Source: Valencia hispanica (taxonomy: Eukaryota; Chordata; Actinopteri; Cyprinodontiformes; Valenciidae). Taken from it: a DNA stretch of 64,000 nucleotides. The stretch is from contig OY747711.1 in NCBI GenBank assembly GCA_963556495.2, positions 36,848,414-36,912,413 on the forward strand, given 5' to 3'. Below, piece by piece: positions 51,571-63,400 of this stretch; within the stretch, counting starts at the first letter, position 1; the number at the start of each line of letters is the position of its first letter. Both the position numbers and the translations under genes were made by a program. The notes under the pieces were generated by a model, which was given only the letters and a program-made list of their open reading frames with translations, was not told where the DNA came from and did no database searches.

Positions 51571-53128
51571 CAGGTCCTTCTCAAAAAATTTGCATATTGT
51601 GATAAAGTTCATTATTTTCCACAATGTAATAATAAAAATTTAACTTTCATATATTTTAGATTCATTGCACACCAACTGAAATATTTCAGGTCTTTATTGT
51701 TTTAAAACTGATGATTTTGGCATACAGCTCATGAAAACCCCAAATTCATATCTCAAAAAATTAGCATATCATGAAAAGGTTCTCTAAACGAGCTATTAAC
51801 CTAATCATCTGAATCAACTAATTAACTCTAAACACCTGCAAAAGATTCCTGAGGCTTTTAAAAACTCCCAGCCTGGTTCATTACTCAAAACCGCAATCAT
51901 GGGTAAGACTGCTGACCTGACTGCTGCCCAGAAGGCCATCATTGACACCCTCAAGCAAGAGGGTAAGACACAGAAAGAGATTTCTGAACGAATAGGCTGT
52001 TCCCAGAGTGCTGTATCAAGGCACCTCAGTGGGAAGTCTGTGGGAAGGAAAAAGTGTGGCAGAAAACGCTGCACAACGAGAAGAGGTGACCGGACCCTGA
52101 GGAAGATTGTGGAGAAGGACCGATTCCAGACCTTGGGGGACCTGCGGAAGCAGTGGACTGAGTCTGGAGTAGAAACATCCAGAGCCACCGTGCACAGGCG
52201 TGTGCAGGAAATGGGCTACAGGTGCCGCATTCCCCAGGTCAAGCCACTTTTGAACCAGAAACAGCGGCAAAAGCGCCTGACCTGGGCTACAGAGAAGCAG
52301 CACTGGACTGTTGCTCAGTGGTCAAAAGTACTTTTTTCAGGTGAAAGCAAATTTTGCATGTCATTTGAAAATCAAGGTGCCAGAGTCTGGAGGAAGACTG
52401 GGGAGAAGGAAATGCCAAAATGCCTGAAGTCCAGTGTCAAGCACCCCCAGTCAGTGATGGTCTGGGGTGCCATGTCAGCTGCTGGTGTTGGTCCACTGTG
52501 TTTTATCAAGGGCAGGGTCAATGCAGCTAGCTATCAGGAGATTTTGGAGCACTTCATGCTTCCATCTGCTGAAAAGCTTTATGGAGATGAAGATTTAATT
52601 TTTCAGCACGACCTGGCACCTGCTCACAGTGCCAAAACCACTGGTAAATGGTTTACTGACCATGGTATTACTGTGCTCAATTGGCCTGCCAACTCTCCTG
52701 ACCTGAACCCCATAGAGTATCTGTGGGATATTGTGAAGAGGAAGTTGAGAGACGCAAGACCCAACACTCTGGATGAGCTTCAGGCCGCTATCGAAGCATC
52801 CTGGGCCTCCATAACACCTCAGCAGTGCTACAGGCTGATTGCCTCCATGCCACGCCGCATTGAAGCAGTCATTTCAGTAAAAGGATTCCCGACCAAGTAT
52901 TGAGTGCATAACTGAACATAATTATTTGAAGGTTGACTTTTTTTATATTACAAACACTTTTCTTTTATTGGTCGGATGAAATATGCTAATTTTTTGAGAT
53001 AGGAATTTTGGGTTTTCATGAGCTGTATGCCAAAATCATCAGTTTTAAAACAATAAAAGACCTGAAATATTTCAGTTGGTGTGCAATAAATCTAAAATAT
53101 ATGAAAGTTAATTTTTTAGAAGGACCTG
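51571..53128 (+). mobile_element. Tc1/mariner element with open transposase (copy 2)
   Basis: Starts CAGGTCCTTCTCAAAAAATT at 51571 and ends AGAAGGACCTG at 53128, with TA on both sides. The left inverted repeat is complete. The right one lacks about 52 bp relative to copy 1 (ATGAAAGTT joins directly to AATTTTTTAGAAGG), so the outer binding region is damaged. Over the rest it is nearly identical to 13977-15568, pointing to a recent family. Confidence 0.95.
51899..52903 (+). CDS. Tc1-family transposase, uninterrupted but catalytic Asp lost
   Basis: The 334 codons fit the usual Tc1 transposase length of about 340. Domains: N-terminal paired-like HTH (residues about 8-45, CSQSAVSRHLSG), GRK-rich linker (about 47-63, CGRKR), second HTH region (about 65-110), then the DDE catalytic core. 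The second Asp is D238 (FQHDLAPAH) and the third is E273 ([11 protein letters not shown]), 34 residues apart, the DD34E spacing. The first catalytic Asp should lie in the SDES-type motif, but codon 148 is GGT (Gly, FSGESKF, 52340-52342). Sister copy 1 has GAT there. The protein may still bind DNA but is predicted unable to catalyse excision. Normal function is cut-and-paste transposition in the nucleus. Confidence 0.9.
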   Translation: MGKTADLTAAQKAIIDTLKQEGKTQKEISERIGCSQSAVSRHLSGKSVGRKKCGRKRCTTRRGDRTLRKIVEKDRFQTLGDLRKQWTESGVETSRATVHRRVQEMGYRCRIPQVKPLLNQKQRQKRLTWATEKQHWTVAQWSKVLFSGESKFCMSFENQGARVWRKTGEKEMPKCLKSSVKHPQSVMVWGAMSAAGVGPLCFIKGRVNAASYQEILEHFMLPSAEKLYGDEDLIFQHDLAPAHSAKTTGKWFTDHGITVLNWPANSPDLNPIEYLWDIVKRKLRDARPNTLDELQAAIEASWASITPQQCYRLIASMPRRIEAVISVKGFPTKY

Positions 53129-53229
53129 TATATATATATATATATATATATAAGTGCCATGCATTCACTCTGCAAATTTGTAATATATTCCAATGAGCTT
53201 TAATGCCCTCCTAAGAGTGTGTCTTAGGG

Positions 53230-53556
53230 CAGTGGTTCCCAAAGTTGGGGTCGTGACCTCACTTGGGGTCACTTACATGTAATCATGGGGTCTTGAGATC
53301 CTCTTGAGAAAAGAACCTATATACCAAAAATAGTAATGAGGAACCATATGTAATTTATTAAAGAAGAAAAGAAAGAAAACAGGACTTCAGTGAATAAAAT
53401 TGGGTCAATATGTCGTCTGCTGATGCTGATTGTGTTGCCATTGTACCAATTTTTAATACACCCGTTAAACAGGTATGCTCAATGAGGCGTTGGGGCCACA
53501 ACCCTCTAAAATATTTTATTTTGTGGGTCAGGAGCTGGAAAGTCTGGGAACCACTG
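53230..53556. mobile_element. hAT-type MITE with perfect 8-bp TSD
   Basis: Ends CAGTGGTTCCCAAAG and CTGGGAACCACTG are inverted repeats. Flanks TCTTAGGG at 53222-53229 and 53557-53564 are identical. The element is 327 bp with no coding capacity. CAGTGGTTCCC termini are typical of widely distributed hAT MITEs. Confidence 0.93.
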
Positions 53557-54169
53557 TCTTAGGGGACTAAGATGTTTGAGGTTGTAAAATCGTAAGGAGC
53601 AGAAAAGTGTCTTGAAAATATAATTCATCATCATTAACCAGAGGCTAATAATAACTTATACTGGAAATACAGTTTTCCATTACTTTGCTTTTATATCAGA
53701 CAGGTACTCTGTCCGGAAATGTGGAGCATTTTTCATTCTCAGCACATTTCTCACGGGAAGATATAATTTGATGCACGTCCTCCAACTTCATTTACTATGT
53801 AAATAATCATGGCTTTTATGTACATAAATTCCCATTGCAAATGATGATTGTGACAATATGAAATGTCCTATCTTGGAATTACACAAACCGTTTTTGAGAC
53901 TGGCATTGTCTTATGACAGTAGAAATCCACATTGGTCTTGGCTCTAACTGAACTAGCTTCATCCTCCTCCACCAGCCAATCTGGATCTGTACTAATTGAA
54001 GACACCAGGAGAGTTATCAGGTAGTACTCTGCTAGTACCCTTTTAACAGAACCTCACTTTAAAAATCCTATATTATTCCCTTAACTTAACGTCTTCTTGA
54101 CTCTGATCATTCTGAGAAGCAGCAAAATAGTTTTGTCTCTGGCACAAGAGAGAGTCTCTGGAGCTCATT

Positions 54170-54390
54170 CGTCACAAAGCTCCGGTTTTTTCTTCCCATT
54201 TTCTATACTCAAAAGGACCAATTTGGGTTTTTGACAAGAAAGCCTTCTGAATAATTCCTTCATGTATTACAGGGCCTATTAAATGCAAACTTTTCAATCT
54301 GGCAATCAATAAAGCAGGCAGCTTTTCCTGGCCCGCTGCCAGGCACATTAGAGCTGCAAGCAATGGTTGCTTGGGAGCCGAGCTTGCTCA
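54170..54390. promoter_or_regulatory. candidate conserved non-coding element (intron 3)
   Basis: Repeat-free, non-coding stretch including GGGCCTATTAAATGCAAAC, AATCTGGCAATCAATAAAGC and GCCCGCTGCCAGGCACATTA. Its composition is more even than its surroundings. Position within intron 3 of arid5b fits an enhancer, but this is inference without any alignment. Confidence 0.25.
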
Positions 54391-55618
54391 GGGGAAAGAA
54401 TGTTTAATGTAATAGAATCACATAAATCAACCAGAGGAAAGCACTTGTGTTGTTTTTGTCTCTTCTCTTCTCTTGTTTATCTGACATTTATTATAAGGGT
54501 GGGTGTGTTTTTGTAAATGTTGGGTTGCCCCCCCCCCCTCCCCTTCAGCTAACACAGTCAACATTAAAAACATCTGGGTTGAAGCTGAAATGTGGGAATT
54601 TACATTTTTCCCTTGTATGTAATGAGCATGAGTACAGCCTTGTGTTAGGGTCCTTAATCCTCCTGCTTCACAGTTGAATTAATCGAGGTGAAAATTATAT
54701 AAACTGTTCCCTGTTTATCCCCTTGCCCCACCCTGCTCAAATGAATAAGACACTTTTGTGCTTTACTATAATTAAGAACAGGAGCCAGCATGCATGGAGG
54801 AGTGTTTCTCTCTATTTGCTCTCTGCTCTTTTATCGTTTCACTGCAACATTTTCCTCTGGGTGTTAGTGCTCCTTTTGTGGGAATGTGACTCTCATGGAA
54901 TAATTAGGCAGATAAATGTAAAAGCCTCTCTTCTCTCAGTCGTATTGCTTGTGTCATGCATATCTTTAACTGCGACAGATGAGATCATTTTGAATCCCCA
55001 AAGATGTCCTAAAGCACGCAGCGGCTCTCAGCTGACCATCTGTACGCTCTGTGCATTCAGCCACATTTAAAAAAACAAAACATGTCACTGCTTCTCCCTT
55101 CGAGTTCCATCTTCTGACAAACCCGCCTCCAGGTTTCTTTGTTAGCGACTCGCTCAAATTTATTTTTTGTTTTGTTTTGGTTTTCCACCAGACAAAACAT
55201 CTGAGTTCTCACTGGACAGAAAGCCCAAACAAAGTTGGTTAAAATTTGAAGCATGGTGGAGAAATTATGAATGTTTGGAACATTGTGTGTTTATGAAAAA
55301 GAAGTGAAACATGCTCCTGAGAGGTTCATGGGAAAACATGTATAATTGAAATGAGTCTCAGCCATATTGGTAGTGTGGAAAATGTTTTTTTTAATTTTTA
55401 TTATGACCGCTTGGTGTTCAGTGAATAGTTAGGGGCCCTGGTAACCATTACATTATGACCTCAAGAAGGTAGTGGGGTGACTAAGCTGCCACAGGCATGT
55501 TTTGTCATCAGTGCAAAGTCATTGACAACCTTCAGAAAGTGTAAAATAAATGAATACATACATTTTATTATACTGTAGCAGCAATAAGTCACACTGAAAC
55601 ATTTAGGAAGAAAACATA

Positions 55619-55701
<83 letters not shown>
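55619..55701. repeat. (TA)n(TG)n microsatellite
   Basis: About 33 TA units followed by about 8 TG units. Confidence 0.95.
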
Positions 55702-56444
55702 TAATAATATTGCATTTTTCTACGACTGATAATTTTAGAAGATGCAACTTTTAATCTGAGAGTATTTTATCAGCCATGAGGGGGAAAAAATCCAAGTGTT
55801 GTAAAAATGTAACTGATGGATTTTTATTTTATTTACACTTTGCTTTTTAAAACAATATATTTGTAATTCTTGACATTAATTAGTCATCTTAATCAGTAAT
55901 GCAGGACATCTTGCTTTCCTGTGGTAAAAATAGACACAGAAACCCCTCCCTCTTAGACCCTATTCAAATTTGAAAAGACAAAAGAAAATGCTAGAAGATA
56001 GCTAGAAGAAAATACTTCTTCCCCTTAACTTGCTCAAACATGCAATCAGAGCAAAAACAGCTAAAATAGGATTGAAGTTATCTCCAAAGCAGTAAAGAAT
56101 TTCTGCAAGGAATGGATTTCTGGGGGGTTCACCAAGTCTCCATAACAACCAGTTTATTTAAAGCCTTTTGTGCACAACTTTGCAGGGGTAACAATAATTG
56201 TTTTTCCATTTATGTTGGTAACCACACCTTGGTGTTGGCTTTGCTGTATACCTGAAAAATAACCCTCAATTTAAAATAAAGCTACATACTCTTTCATAAA
56301 ATAATAACATGCAGATCATGAACCCATGCAAAGACGCTAAAAGGAAGGATTCTATATGGGTCCAGTCCCTGTACCAGACCATATTATGCAGAGTGTGACC
56401 ACGAATTAAGACTCTCAAGTGATGCCTAAAAGTTCAGTTTACTT

Positions 56445-56760
56445 TCTTCCACATGCCAAGTATCCAGAGCTGATAGCTGCTTGAGAATCACTGTGTTGGT
56501 GGTTAAAATGATATTTAATGCAAGTCAGACTATGTCTTTATTAGAGATGCACCAATCAGGCTTTTTCTGGCCAATATCAATTTCCAGTTTTCTGTGAGAT
56601 CTGACCTGCCAATTTTGATTTTGACAGATTAAAAGTTTTTAAGGACTGAAAAAGAAAAAAAGGGAGCAGAAACCTTCAAAGAGATAATAGATTGAACCTA
56701 AAAGAAAATGAGGGAATAACAAGATTATCCCCACCTAGTTTACCTGATTTTTTATTAAAC
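56445..56760 (+). repeat. dispersed repeat, GAGATGCACCAATC family, copy 2
   Basis: Collinear with 48095-48420: TGCCAAGTATCCAG, GTTGGTGGTTAAAATGATAT, ATGCAAGTCAGACTATG, TTAGAGATGCACCAATCAGG and TTTTCTGGCCAATATC. The two copies lie 8.3 kb apart in the same orientation. Confidence 0.5.
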
Positions 56761-57339
56761 TAAAAGGCATCAAAGTATGAACTGTTAGTTGATGCATTTT
56801 AAGTCCAGAAATGCTAAGGATTATTTGTTTGGTATGTCTTTACTGTATGTGGAAGTATTCATTTTTCAGTATTCAAAGCCAATCAAGGGTAAATTAGGTG
56901 ATTCCTATCTCCGTCTGACTAATCAGTGCTTTCGTGTTTCTTAAGACAGCCTTTAAAAAAAAAAATTACTTATAAAATTATTATTTTTCTGTTTGAGTTC
57001 AGGAATCTTTTTTATTCTGGTATCTTTTCAGTTAAGAGATATTACTAAAAGAAAATGAATGCAAAATCTTCTGAAATCTAAGGAAAAAAGCATTAAACAC
57101 CATCTAAACTCTAAAAAAACAGCTGATCAGGACCACTTTAAAAGATTACAACATAGTTTGACTCCTTGGAAATAACATATGAAGAAGTGTTAAATGAAAT
57201 CCCTTTTGTACAGTAATAAAACATGATAAAGTTTTAATATATAAACATTTTTCACTTGTGAGACATTTTGTTTATTTTGTTTGTGGTTGATATATGGTTT
57301 GTAGTCCTTCAACATACAAAAATGAAATGAATATTTATT

Positions 57340-57770
57340 TTTAGATGTTGATTTGAATTTGATGTGTAGCTTTTGGATGCTCTCTGAAGGACACGGCGTG
57401 TGTTTTGAGAGCACAGCTTGCTGTTGATATAATGAGCAGGAGAGAGACGAGGCAGTGTGTGTGACTGATGCGATGTCGATGACTGATGGCCCTCTGAGTC
57501 ATTTGCAAACACAATATGGTATTTTATGCAGATCCATTAAACAAATCTGAAATATTATTCCAGTTTTACTCAGTCTGAACAGAGTAAACCGGAGCGTTTG
57601 TGTTTGTGTAATCACGTCGCTTTGTTTCACTACAGAGTGCTGCTGATTTATCGACGCTGCGCCCGTCGCCGTGATTAATGCATTTTTGTTTAATGCGCTG
57701 GCTTGGTTGCAATTAGAGAAATGTTCCAGCACATTTTGTTTCATCCAAGACTGGGTAGTCATTCACAGAT
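57340..57770. promoter_or_regulatory. candidate conserved non-coding element (intron 3)
   Basis: Repeat-free and richer in CpG than its flanks. It contains a perfect AP-1-type TGAGTCA (about 57496), GTGATTAATGCATTTTTG (about 57671) and several GATG/CATC sites. Short open frames on the minus strand match nothing known. Assigned by texture only. Confidence 0.25.
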
Positions 57771-58389
57771 TGGATGAGCAGTGAATCATGCAAATATATG
57801 ATATTGTTTTATGTAATTCTCCCTCAGTTGCCCACAGATCTTTGTCCGCCTTGGTGTCACTGGCAGACCCCCCCCCCCCCTCCCCTTTTTAATTCTTTTT
57901 TATTTGGTAAGGTTTCAATAACATGAAACCAATTGTTGGTGTGGAGCTGCTTATATTTCCCCCCCTCGCTCTGTCATTGAAAAGTGAGAAAGAGAAGAAA
58001 AGGGTGAATCGGAGATGTGTTATATATTATGAGAAGAGACTAAATGGAAACAGGGTAACCTCAGAGATCAATACAGAGCATGAAGAAGAGAGCCAGGGGG
58101 ACAGAGAAAGAATACCAATCAAGATCTGCCCCTTTTTTGCTTCAATTTCTCTTTTTTTCCTCCCCACAAATGAAAAGCTGTCTTAAAGCTTTTTTTCTGT
58201 TACCACTGGAGTAAAAGCTATAATATAGGGTTGTGAGGTACTTGTCTCCTTACAAATTTCTTCTGTTTAAGCTCTTGTGTCACACATAAACGGTTCACAT
58301 GATGCACTTTTAATGTCAGACAAGATATCCTGAGGAGATACAAAAAATGATTTTTGAATCACGATTTTATTTATTAGGAGGAAAAGGAT

Positions 58390-59438
58390 TTCCAAACCAA
58401 CCTGGTTAGTGCCTGTACAGTAGAATCAATAAATCATTAAAATACAACCTGTCTGACAGCATGAAGTCGGCTAAAAGATCTAAAACACCAACACATTATG
58501 TTTAATTTAAATCAATTAAAGAACAGATGAGAAACAAAGTCAATGACATTTATGCATCTAAAAAACTATGTCAAAGCTGTTTCTCAGGTTTTGGGACTCC
58601 AGAAAACCCCCGTGACGGTGATTATCCACCATTAGAAAATATTCTGTGGACTGATGAGACAAAAGTGAAATGTAAAAAACTAACATAAAACTAACACATA
58701 ACAGTCAAACATGGCGGTGGAAGTGTGATGCCCTGGATCTGCGTTGGAGCTTTAGGAACTGATGGACTTGTTGTATTTGATGGAACCCTGAATTCTGCTT
58801 CCTAGAAGAAAATCTTAAGGATAATATGACCTTTACGCCCAAATGTACTTCGATTATGCAGGTGGACGGTGATCCAAAGCACACCGACAAGTCCACTTTT
58901 GAATGGAAAAAATACAAAAAAGGAATGCTTTGAAGTGGCCTTTATTGTGAATCATGTGTAATGTGTGTTTCTTTTATGTGTTTTAAAAAAAATCACCAAA
59001 TCATGTAAAGCACCTTGAATTACACTGCTGTTGAAAGTGTGCTATACAAATAAAATTGCCTTGCCTTGCCTAGTCAAAGCCTGGTCTGACATCCGATAGA
59101 CATACTGTGGCATGACCTTAAACAGTCTTTTTGTGGCTGGAAAAAAATCTGTAAAGAAGAGTGGGTCAGATTTCCTCCATGGTGATGTAAGAGAGTCATT
59201 TCCAATTGCTGCTGCCAAGAGCGGTGCAAACGGTGTATTAAGTTTATGGTTGGGGGCAATTACTAAATTATTTCACATTGATTTGGGTAGCTTTTTTCCC
59301 TAAAAAATGCTTATTAAAATATAAAAGGGTTTTTTTGGGGGTATGATTTTGAAATTAGTTCAATTATCTGAAACATTAAAATGTGACAAAAACAAGAGAA
59401 AATATGGAAGGGGGTAAATACTTTTTTAACAGCCCTGT
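58390..59438 (+). pseudogene. Tc1-like element remnant split by a LINE tail
   Basis: Tc1 order is preserved: leader GTCTGACAGCATGAAGTCGG (about 58450), HTH-region GATGAGAAACAAAGTCAATG (58527), then a deletion to CTGTGGACTGATGAGAC (about 58647; Trp-Thr-Asp-Glu, first catalytic Asp). It continues with AACATGGCGGTGGAAGTGTG (58708), GACGGTGATCCAAAGCACAC (second Asp region), and after the LINE insert AGTCAAAGCCTGGTCTGACA and TGTGGCATGACCTTAAA. The right end is AAATACTTTTTTAACAGCCC near 59430. Multiple stops and frameshifts. Confidence 0.82.
58938..59072 (+). mobile_element. LINE 3' tail inserted in Tc1 remnant
   Basis: Tail AAGCACCTTGAATTACAC, TGTTGAAAGTGTGCTATAC and AAATAAAATTGCCTTGCC, the same family as 250-362 and 1640-1716. 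It interrupts the Tc1 text between AAGTGGCC and TAGTCAAAGCC, so it is younger than the Tc1 copy. Confidence 0.78.
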
Positions 59439-60529
59439 AAGAATCCAATATGAAAGTGACATTATTGGCCTGAAGTTTTACATTGTCCTGCTATTTCTCT
59501 CCAGCCCCACTAAAGCAGCAGGGGGAATCCAGTAAATTCCTTGGCTGAGCAGATAATGTGGAAATGTTGACAACAGCAAAATTGAGCTGAATAAGTGATT
59601 TAAGGACTACAGCGGGTGACAGAGATCATGAGAGAAATGGTTTTTCAGCTTTTTCCTGCTCGTCGGGGTGATCTTGTCAGGGCTTGTGGACAGTGGGAAT
59701 ATTTTTAAATATGGAATGACACCGTTTACACGAATAACATCGGAATTTTTTTTTAACTAGCCTACATGGATTTGCTTTTAAATGTCAGCAGCTCCCATAT
59801 TACCAGTGGTTTTTGTCCCATATTTCAAATGCAGCGGAAGTTTTAAAGCAGATGATCTCAGATATGCAGGAGCAGATAAACTCTCTGGAAATATTCTAGT
59901 TGTGAAATGTAATGATATCAGTGATGTTTAATCTAATCGTCTAATGTAGCTTTTCATTTCATTTAACCCCAACTAATGGCTTTCATGTCGCCTGTCACAT
60001 TTCCGAGGTTTTGATTATGATGAGTAATTTGTCATGCTTGTTATGAGAGAGAATGTCTTCCTTTGGTGTATTTAGCAAAAATATTATTTTATTCTCTCTG
60101 GTGTCTTATAGCACCGGAGCATGTTCTCATTATTTCCAGTGCTGTTGCAATACAAGAACAGTCACTTAAGTCCCTCAAAGGAGGAACTGGCTGGCTTGAA
60201 TATTTCCCGCATCAAGTATCAGATCCAGCTTGTGTGGTTAAATATCATTTTTGATCCAGGATTTGGGCACACGTGTTGCAGCCAGCAGCATTTTACTATG
60301 CTGGAGTGACTGAGGTCCTTATTTTTAGAGTGTCTCTTGACAGCAGCCGTAGCTAATGACTTTACCAGGCTGAGGTGGACTGCTGCCCTGTCGCTTACAG
60401 AAAGGGAAATATTTTCATCTGTCTTTGCAGGAATGGGATATATGTCATGATCCCACTAACACATAAATATACCGTACCTTCTCTCTGCTTTAAAGAAACA
60501 TGAACATTCAACATGAAGAAGCTAAAATT

Positions 60530-60744
<215 letters not shown>

Positions 60745-61859
60745 TTTGACTGAGCAGGCATGATAGAAATGCGTTGTGATGAAGACAAGCGAGAAAGAGA
60801 AAAGTCTGGATCATAAAAAGAAGTGTGTTCTGTGTAGTGGGGGACAACTGGTTGTAGATTCTGGGCTGGCTAAGGACACATGTAGATGTCAAAGGCAGAG
60901 GGTTCAGCTGCCAAGAAAACTTTGAGGGGAAATCAAAACCTTGGGAGACAAACAGTAGGGAGAGAGCGATGTTGCAGAAAGAAAGATGTACATTTCATCA
61001 TGTTTCACATTAAAGCTTGCATTTGTTTTGCATTTCTTCTCTGTGATGGATTTCCAAGTGTATTATTAGCAACTTTAAAGTCTTTCAGAGTTGATTTTTA
61101 TACTTTTGCAGTGATCAAAGACTGCCTGGAGGTCAGGAAATCTCTGTAATCAAATGGAGCAATATGTTGCTTTAACTCATTCAGACCCAGCACTTTGTTT
61201 AAAAAAAAGCTTCCCAATAGGGGTTTTGGTTAACTCAAACTCTTTATTTCTCTGCATCTAAGAAGATTAAATTATAAAAAAACATTTTATATATGATTTA
61301 TCTACACTATAAATGACTGATTTGAATGCTTATAAATACAGATTTTTGTGTATTAACAATGAATGATGTCCATACTGCTTTAGACTTGGCAGGTAAAATA
61401 CATCTTTTTATGTTTGAAATGTTGCATCCATACTAAATGTTCTGAGGAATCATGCAGGAAACATTTCCGCTCCAAGCTGAAAGTTTTGGATTTTGACCAC
61501 CTGATAATCGTCTTCCTGTCACCAGAGGTTCAGCAGCTCAAATGTTAAGTTGAAATTTAATCACTGGTGTGAGCCCTGTTGCACAATCTGTAAAACAATA
61601 CCTGTAACCATTTATTATAAATATGTATAAAAATGTGACTTTGTCTTGGCATTTTAGTGTGCACAGAACAATGCATGCTTCAGTGACGCTCCGCCAGTCT
61701 GTTTGGAACGGTAGTAAAATCAACCCCTTATCGTCATCTCCCATCCTTATTACATTATTATAATTCACTATTGACTTGGGTAACTCATATGTTGAAAATG
61801 TCTGCACCTAAACAAAGTTCTGCTTAGAGACAAATAAGATGATAAATAAACTACACTAT

Positions 61860-63400
61860 ATACAGTGACTGTGTCATTCGCTGGCACCCCCAAACAATCC
61901 CTGTAATATTAATACCACTGAAGCAAATTTAAAATTTAAAGTCTCTAGGAACTTTTTTGTTGTATTCTGTAACTTCCTGTTTTCTTTGGGTATAAATATG
62001 ACACAGTATAAAGGCCCATTTCTCCTAAAAGCCGGCCACTACACTGGATGAGTACCCATGTTTGTCTTGCCACCACTTACAGGGAGCAGAACTCTAAGGG
62101 AGATTTTTTTTAAAATCTCCAAAACTAATTGTGAGATGTCTGGAGCGAAAAGGGGAATTTAACAACCATGAGACCTTCTCTACATGCCAGCTGATTGTTT
62201 GGCGGTGATCCCAGGCTTTTTGTGTCCCACCATCACAAACGGAAACATGTGGAGTTTGCTAAATGCTGCTGAGAGTTTACCTGAAACTGTGCTTCTCTCT
62301 GATGTGACAAATATTGAACTTTTTGGTGATAAACTCTCCAGGTTAGTTTGATATTAAAGAAATGATGGATATGTTGGAAAGCATCTCATGCCCACTGTTA
62401 CAGTGGCTGTCTGGAGGAGAGAGAGATTTTTTGAATCCAACGTATCAATGCCCCTTTCAAAACATCCCTTCTCTCCCCCTCCCCCTCCCACTCCCTCTAT
62501 CACCACCTCAACAACTGCGCACGCACATCACCTGTGGTGTCACAGCGGGTCAAAGAGGAAAGCAGGAAGCGCGGAGGATCACCCGATCTTTTTTTTGTAA
62601 TGGACATTTCAGAGGTGAGCAAGTTCTCCTTGACTGATGCTCCCTTCTAATATGGCGACTGTAAATGAGAGCAGCCCGTGTGAACAGCCTCCTCATCACA
62701 GGTTTGTGCGATGCACATGTAAGTTGATTGACAGCCGACAAGGCGGAAACTCGAATTCAGTTGGCAAAAAAAATTCGCCGGTCAGTGTAAAATCCATAGG
62801 GGTCTATGGGAGAAAGGCGGGACTTAGGAAGAATAACAAATATTGTGGAGCACCAGCTTTTTATCATAGTATTGAACCCCACTGTTATTGTAAAGATTTA
62901 TAAAACTTTGATACGTAAATATATTCTCTGGACTGCAGCTTTAAGTATGGTGGAGGATCTGTCATCCTGTGGGACTGTTTTTTTTCCAAAGGGCCTGGGA
63001 AACTTCTTGGCATGATGAAGCCTTTGAAAACCCGGACAGTTTAAAAACAATCTGATGTCATCTGCCAACAATAGGTTGTCATTCGGTCTTTCAGCAAAAC
63101 AATGATGCCGAATCAACACAAATGGTTCACCGAACATAACATCAACCTTCTTCCATGGCCATCTCAGTCCTCAGAGCTAAACTCTGTAGAAAACCTGTGA
63201 AGATTGTGGAAAGATCTACAGCAGGGGTGCTAATAATTGTGCTACGGATGGTTATAAGAAGCAATTATTGCTCAACGTGTACATTTTTTTCACTCAAATA
63301 AAATGTTAGGTTTTCTTAGTTTTTCAAGGTGAGATTTTGCTGCTGCAATTGCAGATCTTTATTTATCCCTACCAGGGGTTGGGATAATCATAGAGGTGTT
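61860..63400 (+). pseudogene. Tc1-like element remnant split by a 540-bp insert
   Basis: Possible left end TACAGTGACTGTGTCATTCG at 61860. Transposase pieces: HHHKRKHVEFAK (about 62230-62265), then a stretch ending AATATTGAACTTTTTGGTG (the IELFG block after the first Asp, about 62309) and TCATGCCCACTGTTA (62386-62400). After the insert: AAGTATGGTGGAGGATCTGT (TVKYGGGSV block), CAGCAAAACAATGATGCCGA (second-Asp block, about 63092) and CCATGGCCATCTCAGTCC (about 63153). Stops and shifts throughout. Outer limits approximate. Confidence 0.75.
62401..62940 (-). mobile_element. 540-bp insert in Tc1, TTA target duplication
   Basis: Interrupts the Tc1 text between CCCACTGTTA and TTAAGTATGG; TTA is present on both sides (62398-62400, 62941-62943), consistent with the TWA duplication of PIF/Harbinger elements. 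On the minus strand it begins AGCTGCAGTCCAGAGAATAT, like a common fish MITE starting with TTAAAGCTGCAGT. Terminal inverted repeats are weak. No transposase. Confidence 0.55.

Noticed and set aside
51814..52188. 124-codon antisense frame, also seen at 14216-14590
   Set aside because: Antisense shadow of the Tc1 transposase N-terminus, present in both copies.
62362..62637. 91-codon frame with a PLPLPLPLSPP run
   Set aside because: CT-rich low-complexity sequence spanning the join between Tc1 and its insert; not a host exon.
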